From JANXQG01 sp963804375 (GTDB taxonomy: Bacteria; Planctomycetota; Planctomycetia; Pirellulales; Thermoguttaceae): 64,000 bases of DNA. Below are positions 42,823 through 51,831 of this stretch, one piece after another. Both the position numbers and the translations under genes were made by a program. Position 1 is the first letter of the stretch, and each line of letters begins with the position of its first letter. The stretch is taken from the NCBI GenBank assembly GCA_963804375.1, contig CAWDQE010000004.1, positions 558,001 to 622,000 on the forward strand. The letters run 5' to 3'. Under the pieces are notes generated by a model. It was given only the letters and a program-made list of their open reading frames with translations, ran no database searches and had not been told where the DNA came from.

Positions 42823-44663
42823 CCATGAGTGACGAAAAGGACGCGGCGAAGTTCATCCTGGGGTTCGATTTGGGCACGACCAACAGCGTGCTGGCCTACG
42901 CCCCGCTGGACGCCGAGAATCCCGAGGTCGAGCTCCTGGCCCTGCCGCAACTGGTGAGCAGTGGCACTGTCGAGTCGCGGACCATGTTGCCGTCGTTTAC
43001 CTATTTGGCCAACACTGCCGAAGCGGGCGGCGGTGCGCTCGATTTGCCGTGGGCCAAGCAGCGCGACTTTGCTGTGGGCGAGTATGCCCGGCGGCAGGGG
43101 GCCGAAGTGCCCGATCGCACGGTCGGCGCGGCCAAGTCGTGGCTGGCCTATAGCCGCGTCGATCGCCACCAGCCGATTCTGCCCTGGGGCGCACCGGAAG
43201 GCGTGGCCAAGATATCGCCGGTCACGGCCTCCCAGCGCTACCTTGAGCACATGGTTGCGGCCTGGCAGGAAGTGCATCCGGAAGCCCCCGTGGCCGAACA
43301 GCTCGTAGTCTTGACCGTGCCGGCCTCCTTTGATGCCAGCGCCCGCGAACTGACCCGCGAGGCGGCGCTGGCCGCCGGACTGCCCAACGATCTGGTCTTG
43401 CTCGAAGAGCCGCAGGCGGCCGTCTATGCCTGGCTGGCCGATCGTGGCGACCGCTGGCGGCGGGCCCTGAAACTGGGCGACACGTTGCTGGTTTGCGACG
43501 TGGGCGGCGGCACGACCGACCTCACGCTAGTAACGGTGGCCGAGGAAGGCGGCGAACTGGTGCTCCGTCGTATGGCCGTGGGTAATCACCTGCTGGTGGG
43601 CGGCGATAACATGGACCTGGCCCTGGCCCACTTCGTCGCCGCCCGTTTCGCCGAAAAGGGGACCAAGCTCGATCCTTGGCAGTCGGTCGCCCTCTGGCAC
43701 TCCTGCCGCAACGCCAAGGAATCGCTGCTCGCCGGCGAAGAAGCGGCCAGCGACAAATATCCCATCTCCGTGCTCGGTCGCGGCAGCCGGCTGATCGGCG
43801 GCACGGTCACCACGGAAGTCGATCGGTCGAGTGTCGGGCAGCTCCTGGTCGATGGCTTCTTCCCGCATTGCAAGATCAGCGATCGTCCGGCCCGGCGGAC
43901 GGCTTCCGGCTTTCGCGAGCTTGGTTTGCCTTACGAGACCGACACGGCCGTCACCCGGCATCTGGCCGCCTTTTTGCAGGCCCATGGTCCGGCACCCGGT
44001 CAGCCGGTGCGGCCGACGCACGTGCTGTTCAACGGCGGCGTGTTCAAGGCCGACCTGCTGCGTCGTCGCCTATTGGAAGTGCTTGGTGGGTGGTTTTCCG
44101 ATGGTACGGGCGTCTCGCCTGCCCAGGCCCCTCAAATGTTGGAAGGCCGCCACGATCTGGATCATGCCGTCGCCCAGGGCGCCGCCTATTACGGTTGGGC
44201 CAAGCATCGCGGCGGTTTGCGGATTCGCGGTGGGACGGCCCGCGCGTACTATGTCGGCATCGAGACGGCCGGCCTGGCCGTGCCCGGGACCCCGCGGCCG
44301 CTACGGGCCTTGTGTGTTGTCCCCAACGGCATGGAGGAGGGCACCGAGACCGACGTGCCGTCGGACGAGATCGGCCTGATCGTCGGCGAGCCGGCCCAGT
44401 TCCGATTCTTCAGTTCTTCCACCCGCAAGACCGACCGGCCGGGCGAGTTGCTTTCTTCCTGGTCACCTGACGAACTGGAAGAGACCGACTCCCTGGAAAC
44501 GACTCTCCCGACGATTGAGGGGGTAGAGGAGGATTACGTTCCCGTGCGGTTCCGCTCCAGGATTACTGAGCTCGGCGTGCTTGAATTATGGTGCGTGGGC
44601 ACGAAAAACAGTGGCCGCTGGAAGTTGGAGTTCAGTGTCCGCGAGGATGCGGATGGGGAGTGA
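42819..44663 (+). CDS. Hsp70 family protein (DnaK-like ATPase)
   Basis: A 614-residue Hsp70 homologue. ATPase motifs are FILGFDLGTTNSVLAY (phosphate 1), LTVPASFDASARELTREAAL, LVCDVGGGTTDLTLV (phosphate 2), and HVLFNGGVFKADLLRRRLLE near the adenosine site. The C-terminal 130 residues form a beta-rich domain that differs from the DnaK substrate-binding domain, and no EEVD-like tail is present. In related genomes this gene is usually followed by a second large Hsp70-like (DUF3731) gene; none is present here. Expected to act as a specialised chaperone with the DUF2760 protein. Confidence 0.88.
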   Translation: MTMSDEKDAAKFILGFDLGTTNSVLAYAPLDAENPEVELLALPQLVSSGTVESRTMLPSFTYLANTAEAGGGALDLPWAKQRDFAVGEYARRQGAEVPDRTVGAAKSWLAYSRVDRHQPILPWGAPEGVAKISPVTASQRYLEHMVAAWQEVHPEAPVAEQLVVLTVPASFDASARELTREAALAAGLPNDLVLLEEPQAAVYAWLADRGDRWRRALKLGDTLLVCDVGGGTTDLTLVTVAEEGGELVLRRMAVGNHLLVGGDNMDLALAHFVAARFAEKGTKLDPWQSVALWHSCRNAKESLLAGEEAASDKYPISVLGRGSRLIGGTVTTEVDRSSVGQLLVDGFFPHCKISDRPARRTASGFRELGLPYETDTAVTRHLAAFLQAHGPAPGQPVRPTHVLFNGGVFKADLLRRRLLEVLGGWFSDGTGVSPAQAPQMLEGRHDLDHAVAQGAAYYGWAKHRGGLRIRGGTARAYYVGIETAGLAVPGTPRPLRALCVVPNGMEEGTETDVPSDEIGLIVGEPAQFRFFSSSTRKTDRPGELLSSWSPDELEETDSLETTLPTIEGVEEDYVPVRFRSRITELGVLELWCVGTKNSGRWKLEFSVREDADGE

Positions 44664-44804
44664 GCATCGAGAAACTACAACCTGTGGGGTGCATTTTATC
44701 TACCATTGGCATACAACTTCCCCGGCCGCGGCAGTTTTCTTGGATTTTTAATAAAGCTGCCTATTGCCCTTGTTGACGAATTATGTTAGCATATTAGTAG
44801 ACGG

Positions 44805-44834
44805 TTGACAGCCGATATCCAAGCACCCCATAAT
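44805..44834 (+). promoter_or_regulatory. Strong promoter-like pair TTGACA / CATAAT
   Basis: TTGACA at 44805-44810 and CATAAT at 44829-44834 with an 18-nt spacer. It is the best sigma-70-type match I found in the window and points into a structured leader with a terminator. Confidence 0.6.
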
Positions 44835-44840
44835 GGAGGG

Positions 44841-44979
44841 CAATATGCAGGATCCCCCGGTCTGTTTATCGTGAGGCGCGGCGTCAGCCGCCCCCTCACG
44901 AGCAATAGTGTACTGACAACCTTCATTCACTAAACTTCTTTTGGACCCCGGCCGGATCGGCCGGGGTTCCGTTTTTCTT
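44841..44979 (+). ncRNA. Candidate small RNA or attenuating leader upstream of the VOC gene
   Basis: About 139 nt downstream of a promoter-like pair. A nine-residue open frame (44845-44874, MQDPPVCLS) has GGAGGG four bases before its ATG. Its stop codon lies inside a hairpin (CGTGAGG/CCTCACG outer stem, GCGGC/GCCGC inner stem, 44870-44900). A strong terminator hairpin with T run closes the unit. Either a free small RNA or a leader-peptide attenuator for the next gene, which begins 4 nt after the T tract region. Confidence 0.5.
44946..44976 (+). terminator. Intrinsic terminator directly before the VOC start codon
   Basis: CCCCGGCCG, GAT, CGGCCGGGG, then TTCCG and five T. A 9-bp GC stem with a U tract is a strong intrinsic terminator, and ATG 44983 follows at once. 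Confidence 0.8.
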
Positions 44980-44982
44980 GAG

Positions 44983-45438
44983 ATGCTCCAGCGCATTGAC
45001 CACGTCAACCTGGTCGTCGCCGACATGGGGGTGATGATCGATTTCTATTGCAACGTGCTCGGCATGCGTCTGGCCCGGCAGGTTCAGATCAGCGGGCCGT
45101 GGATCGACGACGTGACGGGCTTGGAACAGGTTGCGGCCGACGTGGCGTTTCTCGAAGTGCCGGCCGGGCCGGCGATCGAGTTGCTCTACTTTCGTCGGCC
45201 GCAAGGCTCGCGGGCCCCAGGGCAGGGCATCGCCAACACGTTTGGGCTACGGCACATTGCCTTCCGCGTTTCGGACATCGAGCAGCTTGCGGCGGCCATC
45301 CGCGCGGCCGGAGTGCCGCTGCTGAGCGAGATTCACTGTGTGCCGACCGACCAGGTGGCCTTCGCGCAAACTCAGAAACGGCTCGTGTACTTCCACGATC
45401 CGGAAGGCAACCTCCTGGAACTCTGCGCGTACGAGTGA
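44983..45438 (+). CDS. VOC family protein (glyoxalase/dioxygenase fold)
   Basis: A 151-residue vicinal-oxygen-chelate protein with both beta-alpha-beta-beta-beta modules: MLQRIDHVNLVVADMGVMID and FGLRHIAFRVSDIEQLAAAI. Metal ligands are likely H7, the Glu in AIELLYF, the His in LRHIAF and the Glu in NLLELCAYE. The C-terminal YFHDPEGNLLEL is a family hallmark. Substrate cannot be told; methylmalonyl-CoA epimerase or lactoylglutathione lyase-like roles are possible. There is no Shine-Dalgarno before ATG 44983 because a terminator fills that space, so expression may depend on read-through. Confidence 0.87.
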   Translation: MLQRIDHVNLVVADMGVMIDFYCNVLGMRLARQVQISGPWIDDVTGLEQVAADVAFLEVPAGPAIELLYFRRPQGSRAPGQGIANTFGLRHIAFRVSDIEQLAAAIRAAGVPLLSEIHCVPTDQVAFAQTQKRLVYFHDPEGNLLELCAYE

Positions 45439-45616
45439 TCCGCGTTTACATCCTCGCCAGCATGGCGAACACCGCGTCCGTCGCACCGGCGATCGAATCC
45501 CGCTACCCGTCCGATGGCCCACTGGACCAACTACCGTCCCAAACCCATGAGGCAGCGGCCTCTTGCGCTTGCACCGAGGGCCGCGTCACGAGCGACAATT
45601 ATTGATCCGCTGGTCC

Positions 45617-47383
45617 TTACCCGGCCTTCGTCAGCTTGAGCCAGCGCAGGTTCATCACCGGCCCAAAGGTCTTCGTGGGCCTTACGGTGATCGTCTTCGC
45701 ACCCTCGGGCACCGTGAGCTTGCCGAGTTCGACGGTGGTGAATTTGTCCCAACTGCCTGTCGCACGGATCGTTGCGGAAAGCGACTGATCGCCGGCGACG
45801 ACGCGGAACTGGTTGCCGTCGGAGCCCTGTTCGGCGGCAAATTGCAAGGCGACATTGTAGTCGCCCGCAGGCACGTCAACATTCCAATAGACGGTCGTTT
45901 TCGGATCGAGCCAGAAGCCGATATTGGGCACTCCGCCGTGATCTTCGACTTGCGCGGAGCCTTCGATTTCGGCATCGACGGCATTCAGCAGCAGCGCGCC
46001 GTCGGCGGCCGGATGTAGGCGATGCGCAAACGGCTGCGGCTTGCCGTCCAACTCCAGCGCGATCACGCTGGCGATCTTGTCGGGGGCTGCGGCCGGAAGC
46101 TGGATCGTCAGGCCATTTTCGCCTGTTGAGAATTCCAGGCCCTTGTCTTTGGCGGCCAGGAGGTACGCCTTGAGGGGCTTGTTGGAAAGCGGCACCACGA
46201 GCTTGCCATCCTTGGGCCAATCGAAAACGTGCAAGTAGAGCATTTCGCCCTTCTGGGTCGCTCGGCCCCACGGCAGGCCGCGTTTGAACGGGCCGGCCGA
46301 CGTGCCGTAGATCGCCTCGCCATTGAGCTTGAGCCACTGGCCGACCTGCCGCAAGCGCTCGACGCTGGCCGGCGGAATCAGGCCTTCGTTGGTCGGGCCG
46401 ACGTTCAATAGGTAATTGCCCCCCTTGCTGGCGATGTCGATCAGGTTGCGGATCAGGGTCGCAGTAGGTTTCCAATTGTTGTCGTAGGACTTGTAGCCCC
46501 AAGTGTCGTTCATCGTCATGCACGTTTCCCAATCGCCGGGGTAGCCGGTGGCGGGAATGAACTGTTCGGGCGTCTCCGTGTCGCCCTCGACGCCGTTGCC
46601 CAGGCGGTTGTTGGCGATGATCTTCGGCTGGAGCTTCAGCAGCCCTGCCAGTTCGTGGACTTCCTCGCGGGTCATGCCGGCGGGGGTATCCCACCAGAGC
46701 ACAGCCACGTCGCCGTAGTTGGTGAGGATCTCGCGGACCTGGGCAGTGGCGATCTCGCGAATATACTTGTGAAAGTCGCCGTCCTGGGCCTTGTCCCAAT
46801 GGCCTTGTTTGCGGCCGTTGGTGGCGTAGGCGAAACCGCCCGGGTGATGCCAGTCCTGGGCCTGAGAATAGTAAAAGCCGAGCTTGATGCCCTGCTTCTT
46901 GCAGGCGGCGGCAAGCTCCTTGAGCGGATCGCGCCCGAAGGGCGTGGCGTCGACGATGTTATACGGACTTGCCTTGGAGTGGAACATCGCGAAGCCGTCG
47001 TGATGTTTCGAGGTGATGACGATGTACTTCATGCCGGCATTCTTCGCGATGGAAACCCACTCGTCGGCGTTAAACTTCACGGGGTTGAATTGCTTGGCAA
47101 ATCCGGCGTATTCGGCCACGGGGATTTCGCCGCAGTTCATGATCCATTCGCCGATGCCGTCGATCCGCTTGCCATGGTAGGTGCCGGCGGGAACGCTATA
47201 CAGACCCCAATGGATGAACATTCCGAAGCGGGCCTCGCGCCACCACTTCATGCGGGCGTCGCGCTGGGCCTTGGTCTCGGTGGTCTTGCCGGCGGCCAGA
47301 GAATCGGCGGCGGGTAGATTGGAAGTCGTCATCAAGATGGCTGCCAGGACGGCGGCAAAAACGGGTCGAAACGTGTGAAACAT
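45617..47383 (-). CDS. Secreted alpha-L-fucosidase (GH29) with C-terminal beta-sandwich
   Basis: GH29 enzymes cleave terminal alpha-L-fucose with retention. ATG 47383 opens a signal peptide (FRPVFAAVLAAILMTTSNLPA); GGAG lies upstream. The catalytic TIM barrel carries FGMFIHWGLYSVPAGTY, YIVITSKHHDGFAMFHS, and VAVLWWDTPAG, whose Asp is the expected nucleophile. GNYLLNVGPTNEGLIP closes the barrel. Residues 390-475 are the usual GH29 beta domain, and a further 110-residue sandwich (GVPNIGFWLDPKTTVYWNVD ... GPVMNLRWLKL) resembles a carbohydrate-binding module. 588 residues. Consistent with use of fucose-containing polysaccharides such as fucoidans. Confidence 0.92.
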   Translation of the reverse strand: MFHTFRPVFAAVLAAILMTTSNLPAADSLAAGKTTETKAQRDARMKWWREARFGMFIHWGLYSVPAGTYHGKRIDGIGEWIMNCGEIPVAEYAGFAKQFNPVKFNADEWVSIAKNAGMKYIVITSKHHDGFAMFHSKASPYNIVDATPFGRDPLKELAAACKKQGIKLGFYYSQAQDWHHPGGFAYATNGRKQGHWDKAQDGDFHKYIREIATAQVREILTNYGDVAVLWWDTPAGMTREEVHELAGLLKLQPKIIANNRLGNGVEGDTETPEQFIPATGYPGDWETCMTMNDTWGYKSYDNNWKPTATLIRNLIDIASKGGNYLLNVGPTNEGLIPPASVERLRQVGQWLKLNGEAIYGTSAGPFKRGLPWGRATQKGEMLYLHVFDWPKDGKLVVPLSNKPLKAYLLAAKDKGLEFSTGENGLTIQLPAAAPDKIASVIALELDGKPQPFAHRLHPAADGALLLNAVDAEIEGSAQVEDHGGVPNIGFWLDPKTTVYWNVDVPAGDYNVALQFAAEQGSDGNQFRVVAGDQSLSATIRATGSWDKFTTVELGKLTVPEGAKTITVRPTKTFGPVMNLRWLKLTKAG

Positions 47384-47485
47384 GGTGGTTTTCTCCACGG
47401 CGGGAAGGGGCTGGGACCGATTTGGCTAGACATCTAAGAGAACATGCCGCCAAGGCAAAGTCAAGCGGCAGGGGAAAGAAGCGTA

Positions 47486-47557
47486 GGCCGGAACAAGCTT
47501 CGGGGCACCCGCGACCCGCAAGCGGGTACGCCGGGTGCCCCGAGGCATGTTCCGGCC
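47486..47557. repeat. Long composite palindrome in the fucosidase/porin divergent region
   Basis: Three nested stems: GGCCGGAACA (47486-47495) with TGTTCCGGCC (47548-47557); CGGGGCACCC (47501-47510) with GGGTGCCCCG; ACCCGC with GCGGGT in the centre. The inner modules match pieces found inside uvrA and the 591-residue protein gene. A half copy of the GTAGTCCCG family (CCGGGACTACGAGCGGA) follows at 47571. The remaining intergenic sequence to 47879 shows no gene. Confidence 0.75.
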
Positions 47558-47879
47558 TGCGTGGCTAGAGCCGGGACTACGAGCGGACTCCTCCTAATGC
47601 GTTCCACCGCTTCAGATTCCTCAATTTGCCCGCCGGGAAACAACGATTCATTCCGGGCATTTGATCGAGGCCGCATGGCATGGTTCCAAGAATGAGCTTC
47701 CTTGCGGAATTGCCGAACGATCCGATAAAGGAACCCCGCTCACAGTGACCGATACACAGACTTGGGGCGATAAGGGGCCAACCCTTGCGCGACTGTGGGT
47801 CGTGCCTGCCGGTTGGCAAGACTTTTCCGCCTCGACGACATGGACGGAACCCCACTTGCGCCAGACAGGAGGAAGAATA

Positions 47880-49280
47880 ATGAGGCGATCGCTGTTAACG
47901 GTTGGAATCGTTGTACTGGGATTGGCAACCGGCTGGGCGCCGGCACGGGGAGCCGACGTGGCGGACTTGCCGCTGTCGACCCCGTCGGCACAGGACGGCA
48001 GCCAACCGCAGAAGGAGATCACTTTTGCGGGCGACGGCAATGCCTCGGCCGCTGCCCCCGCGACCGCCGCGCCGGCCAACGCGCCGGTGCTTGAGACCGC
48101 CCCCGTCGCCGCACCAGCCGCAGCGAGCGCGGCCCCACCGAAGCCTTGGAGCCTGCCGGAACTGTCCGTGCTCAAGGAGTTGAAGATCCAACAGTACGGC
48201 TGGCTCGAACAGGGTGCGACCTTCAACTCGCTCAGCCCGATAAATCGATGGAACGGGCCGGTCTTTACCAACGACCGCAGCAACGAGTATGAAATGAATC
48301 AGTTGTGGGTCGGCTGGGAGCGTCCCGTCAAGACCGACGGTTGCGGCTGGGACGTCGGCGGGCGGATCGACCTGATGTACGGCTCGGACTGGCGCTACGG
48401 CCAGTGCAACGGGTTGGAAACGAACCTCGACGCACCGAACCGTCTCTACGGCTTAATCCTGCCGCAATTCTATCTGGAGGTGGGCTACAACGACCTGACC
48501 GTGAAGATGGGCCATTTTGCCCCATCGATCGGCTACGAAGTCGTGGCGGCGCCTGGCAATTTCTTCTACTCGCATTCCTACGCCCTGGGCTACTCGGAGC
48601 CCGTGCTGGTCACCGGCTTCCAGTGCGACTACAAAGTCAACCAGTTCTGGAACGTGATTGCCGGTCTCAACGAGGGGTTCAATCAGTTTCAGGACGAGAA
48701 CGGCAAATTCGACTTTCTTGGCGGAGTGAAGTGGCACAACGATGAGCGCAAGGTCAGCGTCTCGCTGATGACCGACATCGGCCCCCAGGTCAACGCGCTG
48801 GACCCCCTGGGCCAGAACAACCAGTATGAATTCACCTTGGTGCTGAGGAAGCAACTCAACGAGAAACTTTCCTACGCGTTCGAGCAGGTCTTCGGCGTCA
48901 CGGAGGAGAATTCCGATCCCCAGGTGTTCGGCCAGACCGCCAAGTGGTGGGGCTTGGACCAGTACCTGTTCTACACGATCAATCCCTGCTGGTCCGCGGG
49001 CACGCGCGTGGAATTCTTCCGCGACCAGGAGGGAACGCGTGTTGGCGGCTTGGGCAGCGTGGGCATCGTGGGCTGGCCGGCGGCGCCGGGATTTGCGGGC
49101 ACCTTCACGGAGGTCAGTTTGGGACTGAACTGGCACCCCAACCCGAATGTCGTGGTCCGGCCCGAGGCCCGTTGGGATTGCTATAGCGGCTCGACCAACC
49201 TGCAAGGCCAACTGCCCTTTGGCGACGGCACGCGGAGCAGCCAATTCCTCTTTGCCACCGACTTGATCATCACCTTCTGA
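47880..49280 (+). CDS. BBP2-type outer membrane porin
   Basis: AGGAGG at 47867-47872 selects ATG 47880, giving 466 residues with a signal peptide (LLTVGIVVLGLATGWAPARGA). A Pro/Ala-rich spacer of about 60 residues leads to an alternating-strand barrel that matches the planctomycete BBP2 family: YGWLEQGATFNSLSPINRWN, GGRIDLMYGSDWRYGQCNG, PQFYLEVGYNDLTVKMGHF, and a last strand SSQFLFATDLIITF with terminal Phe. It is probably a general or sugar porin in the outer membrane; it is divergent from the fucosidase gene. Confidence 0.85.
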   Translation: MRRSLLTVGIVVLGLATGWAPARGADVADLPLSTPSAQDGSQPQKEITFAGDGNASAAAPATAAPANAPVLETAPVAAPAAASAAPPKPWSLPELSVLKELKIQQYGWLEQGATFNSLSPINRWNGPVFTNDRSNEYEMNQLWVGWERPVKTDGCGWDVGGRIDLMYGSDWRYGQCNGLETNLDAPNRLYGLILPQFYLEVGYNDLTVKMGHFAPSIGYEVVAAPGNFFYSHSYALGYSEPVLVTGFQCDYKVNQFWNVIAGLNEGFNQFQDENGKFDFLGGVKWHNDERKVSVSLMTDIGPQVNALDPLGQNNQYEFTLVLRKQLNEKLSYAFEQVFGVTEENSDPQVFGQTAKWWGLDQYLFYTINPCWSAGTRVEFFRDQEGTRVGGLGSVGIVGWPAAPGFAGTFTEVSLGLNWHPNPNVVVRPEARWDCYSGSTNLQGQLPFGDGTRSSQFLFATDLIITF

Positions 49281-49336
49281 TTCGAGAGACAATGATCGGC
49301 GAGCCCCGGGCGTAAGCGCGGCGGATTTCCCCGGGC

Positions 49337-50167
49337 TCACCCCCGGAGCTCGCGGCTTGCGCAGCCGCCTGGTTCCAGCCCGCCGAAGCGCCGGTTCCGC
49401 GAGGCAAAATCGCGGATGGCGGCGTGCAGCAAGGCCTCGTCGAATTCCGGCCAGAAGAGCTCGGTCACCCAGATCTCGGCATAGCTGATTTGCCAAAGCA
49501 GGAAATTGCTCACCCGCATCTCGTTGGCCGTGCGGATAAGCAGGTCCGGCTCGCGCATGCCGGTCGTATAAAGATGGGCGGCAATCGTCTCTTCGCTGAT
49601 CTCGTCGGGGCAGAGCCTGCCGCCGCGGACCTCATGCGCGATGCGGCGGCAGGCGTCGACCAACTCGGCCCGGCTGCCGTAGTTGATGGCCAGGCATAGC
49701 CGCATGCCCGTGTTGCCGGCGCTCATGGTCACGGTCTGGTCCATTTCCCGCAAGGCGTTTTCGACGATGCCGTCGCGCCGGCCAATCACGCTGACGCGGA
49801 TGTTTTGCTCCATGATCAGCGATCGCTCGCCCACCATGTAGTGCTCGAGCAACTGCATGAGGAAGGCGATTTCATCGGCGGGCCGCTTCCAGTTCTCGCT
49901 GGAAAGGCAGTAGAGAGTAAGCTGTTCAATACCCAGCCGGGCACACTCTTCCGTGATGCGGCGGACGACGCCGGCCCCGCGGCGGTGACCTTCGATCCGC
50001 GGCTGCCCCTGCCGGCGGGCCCAGCGGCCGTTGCCGTCCATGATGATGGCGATGTGGCGCGGCATCTTCTCGGCGGGCACGTCAGCCAGCGCGAGTCGCT
50101 GCGCCGCGTCAGGCAGTTTGGTTGGCGCGTCGGGCATTTGGGTTGGCGCGTCAGGCGTTGTGGACAT
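49337..50167 (-). CDS. uppS: Isoprenyl transferase (undecaprenyl diphosphate synthase)
   Basis: UppS makes the C55 lipid carrier for cell-wall and glycan synthesis. Motifs: HIAIIMDGNGRWARRQG (catalytic Asp), GHRRGAGVVRRITEEC, LTLYCLSSENWKRP, LCLAINYGSRAELVDA and RTANEMRVSNFLLWQISYAE (usually RTGGExRxSNF; Gly is replaced by Ala and Gly by Asn here). 276 residues from ATG 50167; a repeat of PDAPT/LPDA lies ahead of the catalytic domain. The start overlaps the end of purA by 17 nt, so the two are co-transcribed. Confidence 0.93.
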   Translation of the reverse strand: MSTTPDAPTQMPDAPTKLPDAAQRLALADVPAEKMPRHIAIIMDGNGRWARRQGQPRIEGHRRGAGVVRRITEECARLGIEQLTLYCLSSENWKRPADEIAFLMQLLEHYMVGERSLIMEQNIRVSVIGRRDGIVENALREMDQTVTMSAGNTGMRLCLAINYGSRAELVDACRRIAHEVRGGRLCPDEISEETIAAHLYTTGMREPDLLIRTANEMRVSNFLLWQISYAEIWVTELFWPEFDEALLHAAIRDFASRNRRFGGLEPGGCASRELRG

Positions 50168-51452
50168 CGTTGGCAAAAATCGTTTGTTGCCGGTCGGGCC
50201 CCACGGAAACGACTTCCACGGGCCGGCCCACTAGCAGGCTTAGCCGATCGAGATAGGCGCGGGCCCGCTGCGGAAGGTCGGCGATGCGACGCACGTGGCT
50301 GATTTCTTCCTGCCAGCCCGGCAGCGATTCGTAGACGGGAACGACCCGCCGCAAATCCTCGACGTGATCGGGGAAATTCACGATCCGCTGGCCGTCGAGT
50401 TCGTAGGCCGTGCAGATTTGCAACTCCGGCAATTCGCTCAAAACGTCCAGGAGCATGACCGCCAGGCTATCGACGCCGCTGAGGCGGGCCGTGTAGCGGG
50501 CGGCGACCACGTCGAACCAGCCGCAACGCCGCGGACGCCGCGTGACGGTGCCGTACTCGTTGCCCTTGTCGCGAATATGCTGGCCGATCTCGTTGTCCTG
50601 CTCGGTGGGAAACGGCCCGCCGCCAACCCGCGTACAGTAGGCCTTGATAATGCCCAGCACCTTGGTCAAATAGCGGCCGGGCACGCCGGAACCGCTCGAC
50701 ACGCCCACGCCGGAGCTGTTGCTGCTGGTGACGAAGGGGAAGGTGCCATGATCGATGTCCAGCAGGGCGCCCTGGGCGCCTTCGAAGAGCACCTTCTTGT
50801 TGGCCTCGAGGGCGTCGAGCAGATAGGCGGTCGTGTCACCCACGTAGATCCGCAACCGCTCGGCATAGTCGCGGTATTGTTCGTAGATCTTCTTGGCATC
50901 GAGCAGGAAACTGTCTTCCGGACAGCCGAGGCCCGTGAGGATCCGCCGCTTGGCCGCCACGATTTGTTCGATGCGGCCGGCGAAGCTGTCGCGGTACATG
51001 TCGCCCAGGCGGATGGCGTAGGAACGGCCGACCTTGTCGCGATAGCAGGGACCGATGCCGCGCATCGTGGTGCCGATGGCCTCGCCGCTGGTCGATTCGT
51101 TCATCAGCCGGTCTTCCTCGAAGTGCCAAGGAAAAATCACGTGGGCCCGCGTACTGACCATAAGATTCTTGGAAACCTGGATGCCGCGTTTGACGAGGGC
51201 CTCAATTTCCTGCAGCAAGCTGGCTGGATTAATGACCACGCCGGCCGCGATGATGCACTGCACGTCGGGCCGGAAAATCCCGCTCGGGACCAGCGACAGT
51301 TTGAACGTCTGCCCGCCCATGACGACGGTGTGCCCGGCGTTGGCCCCGCCTTGGTAGCGAACGACGATATCGTTCCGACCGGTAAAAAGATCGACGATCT
51401 TCCCCTTGGCTTCGTCACCCCACTGCAACCCAACGACACACGTGGCCGGCAT
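50151..51452 (-). CDS. purA: Adenylosuccinate synthetase
   Basis: PurA joins IMP and aspartate using GTP, the first step from IMP to AMP. The 433-residue protein opens CVVGLQWGDEAKGKIVDLF (GDEGKGK with Ala for Gly), then VVRYQGGANAGHTVV, GTTMRGIGPCYRDKVGR, FEGAQGALLDIDHGTFPFVT, GVGVSSGSG and VTRRPRRCGWFD. Length and motif order fit the family. It is the first gene of a two-gene minus-strand unit with uppS. No riboswitch is evident upstream. Confidence 0.95.
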   Translation of the reverse strand: MPATCVVGLQWGDEAKGKIVDLFTGRNDIVVRYQGGANAGHTVVMGGQTFKLSLVPSGIFRPDVQCIIAAGVVINPASLLQEIEALVKRGIQVSKNLMVSTRAHVIFPWHFEEDRLMNESTSGEAIGTTMRGIGPCYRDKVGRSYAIRLGDMYRDSFAGRIEQIVAAKRRILTGLGCPEDSFLLDAKKIYEQYRDYAERLRIYVGDTTAYLLDALEANKKVLFEGAQGALLDIDHGTFPFVTSSNSSGVGVSSGSGVPGRYLTKVLGIIKAYCTRVGGGPFPTEQDNEIGQHIRDKGNEYGTVTRRPRRCGWFDVVAARYTARLSGVDSLAVMLLDVLSELPELQICTAYELDGQRIVNFPDHVEDLRRVVPVYESLPGWQEEISHVRRIADLPQRARAYLDRLSLLVGRPVEVVSVGPDRQQTIFANDVHNA

Positions 51453-51558
51453 GACCTGATCTCGATTTCAGAAAGAATAACGGTGAGAACAAACGTATTA
51501 GTTTAACCGGGAAAAGGATGCCCGGTCAAGCCATGTCCCCTCGGATGGGGAAGCAAGA

Positions 51559-51716
51559 TGGGGACAGGGAGCAGAGAACAGGGAGCAGGGGGCGAAGAAC
51601 GGGGACGAAGGGAAAGGGCAATTGGGCCAGTGGCAAGCGGATAGTCGTCAGTACTGAGTAATTCGTACTGAACGGCGCAACGCCCCAAACTCCGCGCTCC
51701 CTGCTCCCCGCTTCCT
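51559..51716. repeat. Purine/pyrimidine hairpin repeat upstream of purA
   Basis: GGGGACAGGGAGCAGAGAAC and further GGGAGCAGG units (51559-51618) face GCGCTCCCTGCTCCCCGCTTCC (51694-51715). An inner CAGTAC/GTACTG pair lies between (51649-51670). Same arrangement as the intragenic uvrA hairpins. The rest of 51453-51831 shows no gene. Confidence 0.6.
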
Positions 51717-51831
51717 TGCAGCCAAGAAAACCCAAACGGCCTGATCGACTGGCGAACAGGCCGCTGGGTTCATCGAGAAGGAGATGATGTCGTTTTTATC
51801 TTGAAGGTCCGGTGACCTATCATACACTCAG

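Noticed and set aside
47661..47879. 73-codon N-terminal extension of the porin
   Set aside because: AGGAGG and a signal peptide mark ATG 47880 as the start.
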